64,000 nucleotides of DNA. Origin: an uncultured Odoribacter sp. Lineage in GTDB: Bacteria > Bacteroidota > Bacteroidia > Bacteroidales > Marinifilaceae. The notes under the pieces were generated by a model. That model had not been told where the DNA came from, searched no databases, and saw only the letters and a list, made by a program, of their open reading frames with translations. Shown one piece after another: positions 62,247 through 64,000 of the stretch (within the stretch, counting starts at the first letter, position 1; every line of letters starts with the position of its first letter). The translations under genes and the position numbers were made by a program. The stretch spans positions 1-64,000 of the forward strand of contig CAJUQA010000007.1 in NCBI GenBank assembly GCA_910588375.1. Reading direction: 5' to 3'.

Positions 62247-64000
62247 TTAATCTTCCTTAGCTTCGCTTTCTTCAGCTTTCGCTTCTTCTTTCTTAGCCTT
62301 CGGAGCTTTTTCGGTCTTCGTTGCTGTCATCTGTTCCTTCAAAGCAGCCAATTCGGTAATATCACCCAACGTTGTTTTTTCCAACTTCTCTTTTACCTGT
62401 TTAACGGCTTTTTTAGTAGATTTTTCTTCTGCACTCTTCTTTGCTTTTTCCTCAGACTTCTGTTCGTCCTCAAAAATACGTGAGTGAGAAAGGATGATAC
62501 GCTTAGCTGTCTTATTGAACTCAATCACCTTGAATGAAAGTTTTTCATCCACCTTAGCTTGTGAACCGTCTTCTTTCACTAAATGACGAGGAGTTGCGAA
62601 ACCTTCTACACCATAAGGCAAAGCAATCACAGCACCCTTATCAAAAATTTCGGTAATCGTACCTTCGTGTACTGAATCTACTGTGAAAATCGTTTCGAAC
62701 ACATCCCAAGGATTTTCTTCCAATTGTTTATGACCTAAGCTTAAACGGCGGTTTTCCTTATCGATTTCCAATACAACCACTTCAATTTCAGCACCGATCT
62801 GTGTAAATTCAGCCGGATGTTTCACTTTCTTCGTCCAAGAAAGGTCGGAAATATGAATCAATCCGTCTACCCCTTCTTCTATTTCTACAAATACACCGAA
62901 GTTAGTGAAATTACGTACGGTAGCTTTGTGTTTGCTGCCCACGCCATATTTTTCTTCAATATTCTGCCAAGGATCGGATTTCAATTGTTTGATACCTAAT
63001 GACATCTTTCTTTCATCACGATCCAAAGTCAAAATAACAGCTTCCACTTCATCGCCCACTTTCATGAAATCCTGTGCAGAACGCAGATGCTGTGACCAAG
63101 ACATTTCGGATACGTGAATCAAGCCTTCTACCCCCGGAGCAATTTCAACGAATGCACCGTAATCAGCCATTACTACAACTTTACCCGTCACTTTATCACC
63201 CACTTTCAAGTCTGCATTCAAAGCATCCCACGGATGAGGTGTCAATTGTTTCAAACCTAAAGCAATACGTTTCTTCTCATCGTCGAAATCCAGAATAACC
63301 ACATTCAATTTCTGGTCTAACTGAACTATTTCGTTCGGATGATTTACACGACCCCAAGACAAATCCGTAATATGAATCAAACCGTCTACACCGCCCAGGT
63401 CAATAAATACTCCGTAGGAAGTGATATTCTTAACGGTTCCTTCCAATACCTGTCCTTTTTCAAGTTTGGAAATAATATCTTTCTTCTGCTGTTCAAGTTC
63501 AGCTTCAATAAGAGCTTTGTGAGATACCACCACGTTTTTAAATTCCTGGTTAATTTTAACCACTTTGAATTCCATGGTTTTACCTACATAAATATCATAG
63601 TCACGAATCGGTTTCACATCAATCTGAGAACCCGGCAAGAAAGCTTCAATACCGAATACATCCACAATCATACCACCCTTCGTGCGGCATTTTACAAAAC
63701 CTTTGATGATTTCATCTTTCTCCAACGCCTCGTTCACACGATCCCAGCTGCGCAATGCACGTGCCTGTTTGTGAGAAAGGGTCAACTGACCTTTTTTGTC
63801 TTCCTGTGTTTCCACATACACTTCAACTTTATCACCCACTTTCAATTCCGGATTGTAACGGAATTCGTTCAAAGAGATGATACCGTCTGATTTATAGCCG
63901 ATATTTACCACCACTTCTCTCTTATTCATTGAGATAACGGTTCCTTCCACCACTTCTTTTTCAACAACTTTTGACAACGTATCGGCATACTTCTGTGCCA
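62247..64000 (-). CDS. rpsA: 30S ribosomal protein S1 (5' end outside window)
   Basis: At least 584 residues, cut at the window's right edge: codons continue in frame upstream of the apparent TTG at 63977 (AQKYADTLSKV), matching the N-terminal extension of Bacteroidota S1. Six S1 OB-fold domains are recognisable from GTVISMNKREVVVNIGYKSDG onward, with repeated IHISDLSW/HVSEMSW-type ends. A low-complexity acidic-lysine tail (KTEKAPKAKKEEAKAEESEAKED) closes it. It binds mRNA during initiation, important in a phylum with weak Shine-Dalgarno use. Confidence 0.94.
   Translation of the reverse strand, partial: AQKYADTLSKVVEKEVVEGTVISMNKREVVVNIGYKSDGIISLNEFRYNPELKVGDKVEVYVETQEDKKGQLTLSHKQARALRSWDRVNEALEKDEIIKGFVKCRTKGGMIVDVFGIEAFLPGSQIDVKPIRDYDIYVGKTMEFKVVKINQEFKNVVVSHKALIEAELEQQKKDIISKLEKGQVLEGTVKNITSYGVFIDLGGVDGLIHITDLSWGRVNHPNEIVQLDQKLNVVILDFDDEKKRIALGLKQLTPHPWDALNADLKVGDKVTGKVVVMADYGAFVEIAPGVEGLIHVSEMSWSQHLRSAQDFMKVGDEVEAVILTLDRDERKMSLGIKQLKSDPWQNIEEKYGVGSKHKATVRNFTNFGVFVEIEEGVDGLIHISDLSWTKKVKHPAEFTQIGAEIEVVVLEIDKENRRLSLGHKQLEENPWDVFETIFTVDSVHEGTITEIFDKGAVIALPYGVEGFATPRHLVKEDGSQAKVDEKLSFKVIEFNKTAKRIILSHSRIFEDEQKSEEKAKKSAEEKSTKKAVKQVKEKLEKTTLGDITELAALKEQMTATKTEKAPKAKKEEAKAEESEAKED

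Noticed and set aside
1..64000. CRISPR arrays, prophage, transposases and rRNA genes
   Set aside because: None were found on reading both strands; the only regular repeats are the short arrays at 4-47 and 46365-46462, which lack CRISPR geometry.

Overview
The window looks like a chromosomal segment from an anaerobic member of the Bacteroidota, order Bacteroidales. The evidence is: promoters of the Bacteroidota type (TAnnTTTG at -7, several with TTTG about 19 bases upstream), BACON, PCMD, DUF4294 and DUF4105 proteins, PorW/PorE-like type IX secretion lipoproteins, a Ser-type sulfatase and a phosphate butyryltransferase. Together these fit a butyrate-forming gut lineage such as Odoribacteraceae, but the genus is an inference. 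No rRNA, CRISPR array, prophage or insertion sequence was seen. Genes are dense and the content is mostly housekeeping.

Layout. 1-8.6 kb is a minus-strand block: a TPR protein, then pgi - PPi-type phosphofructokinase - pepD - free Met-sulfoxide reductase, a bifunctional-nuclease-family protein, sdaA, the RNase P RNA and YqgE. 8.6-11.8 kb (plus) holds a TlpA-like thioredoxin, a DUF4294 protein, holA and gmhB. 11.8-15.4 kb (minus) is a tight bioD - U32 enzyme - ATP-grasp operon. Then come a glycine-zipper OmpA lipoprotein (plus) and ptb (minus), followed by a minus-strand set of yggS, a DHODH-like protein, a transglutaminase lipoprotein and a BASS transporter. 21.5-25.9 kb (plus) carries a BACON lipoprotein, an aminotransferase, truA and a DUF4105 protein. 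tRNA-Phe at 26.0 kb is followed by a MarR-GNAT fusion with its own operator, and a cupin.

27.5-38 kb (minus) carries a PorE-like OmpA/SPOR lipoprotein, tsaE, a giant PorW/SprE-like TPR lipoprotein, mrp, a YgjP-like metalloprotease, aroC and slyD. 38-45.6 kb (plus) is nadB-nadC-sulfatase-nadA-pheT: aspartate to quinolinate to nicotinate mononucleotide, interrupted by a sulfatase. 45.6-47.5 kb is an accessory-looking spot, with an HU/HTH protein, a nested repeat array and a DUF5131 protein. 47.6-64 kb holds htpG, cinA, a PCMD protein, a MATE pump, pepO, an M20 amidohydrolase, manC, a secreted protein of unknown function, an acyltransferase, a Crp-like regulator, RNase Z and the 5'-truncated rpsA.

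Themes: central glycolysis apparently using pyrophosphate; NAD, chorismate and biotin synthesis; envelope and secretion lipoproteins; and several uncharacterised but conserved genes. The best candidates for something undescribed are the ATP-grasp/U32/bioD operon, the repeat array beside the HU and DUF5131 genes, and the triplicated C-terminal module of the PorW-like protein.
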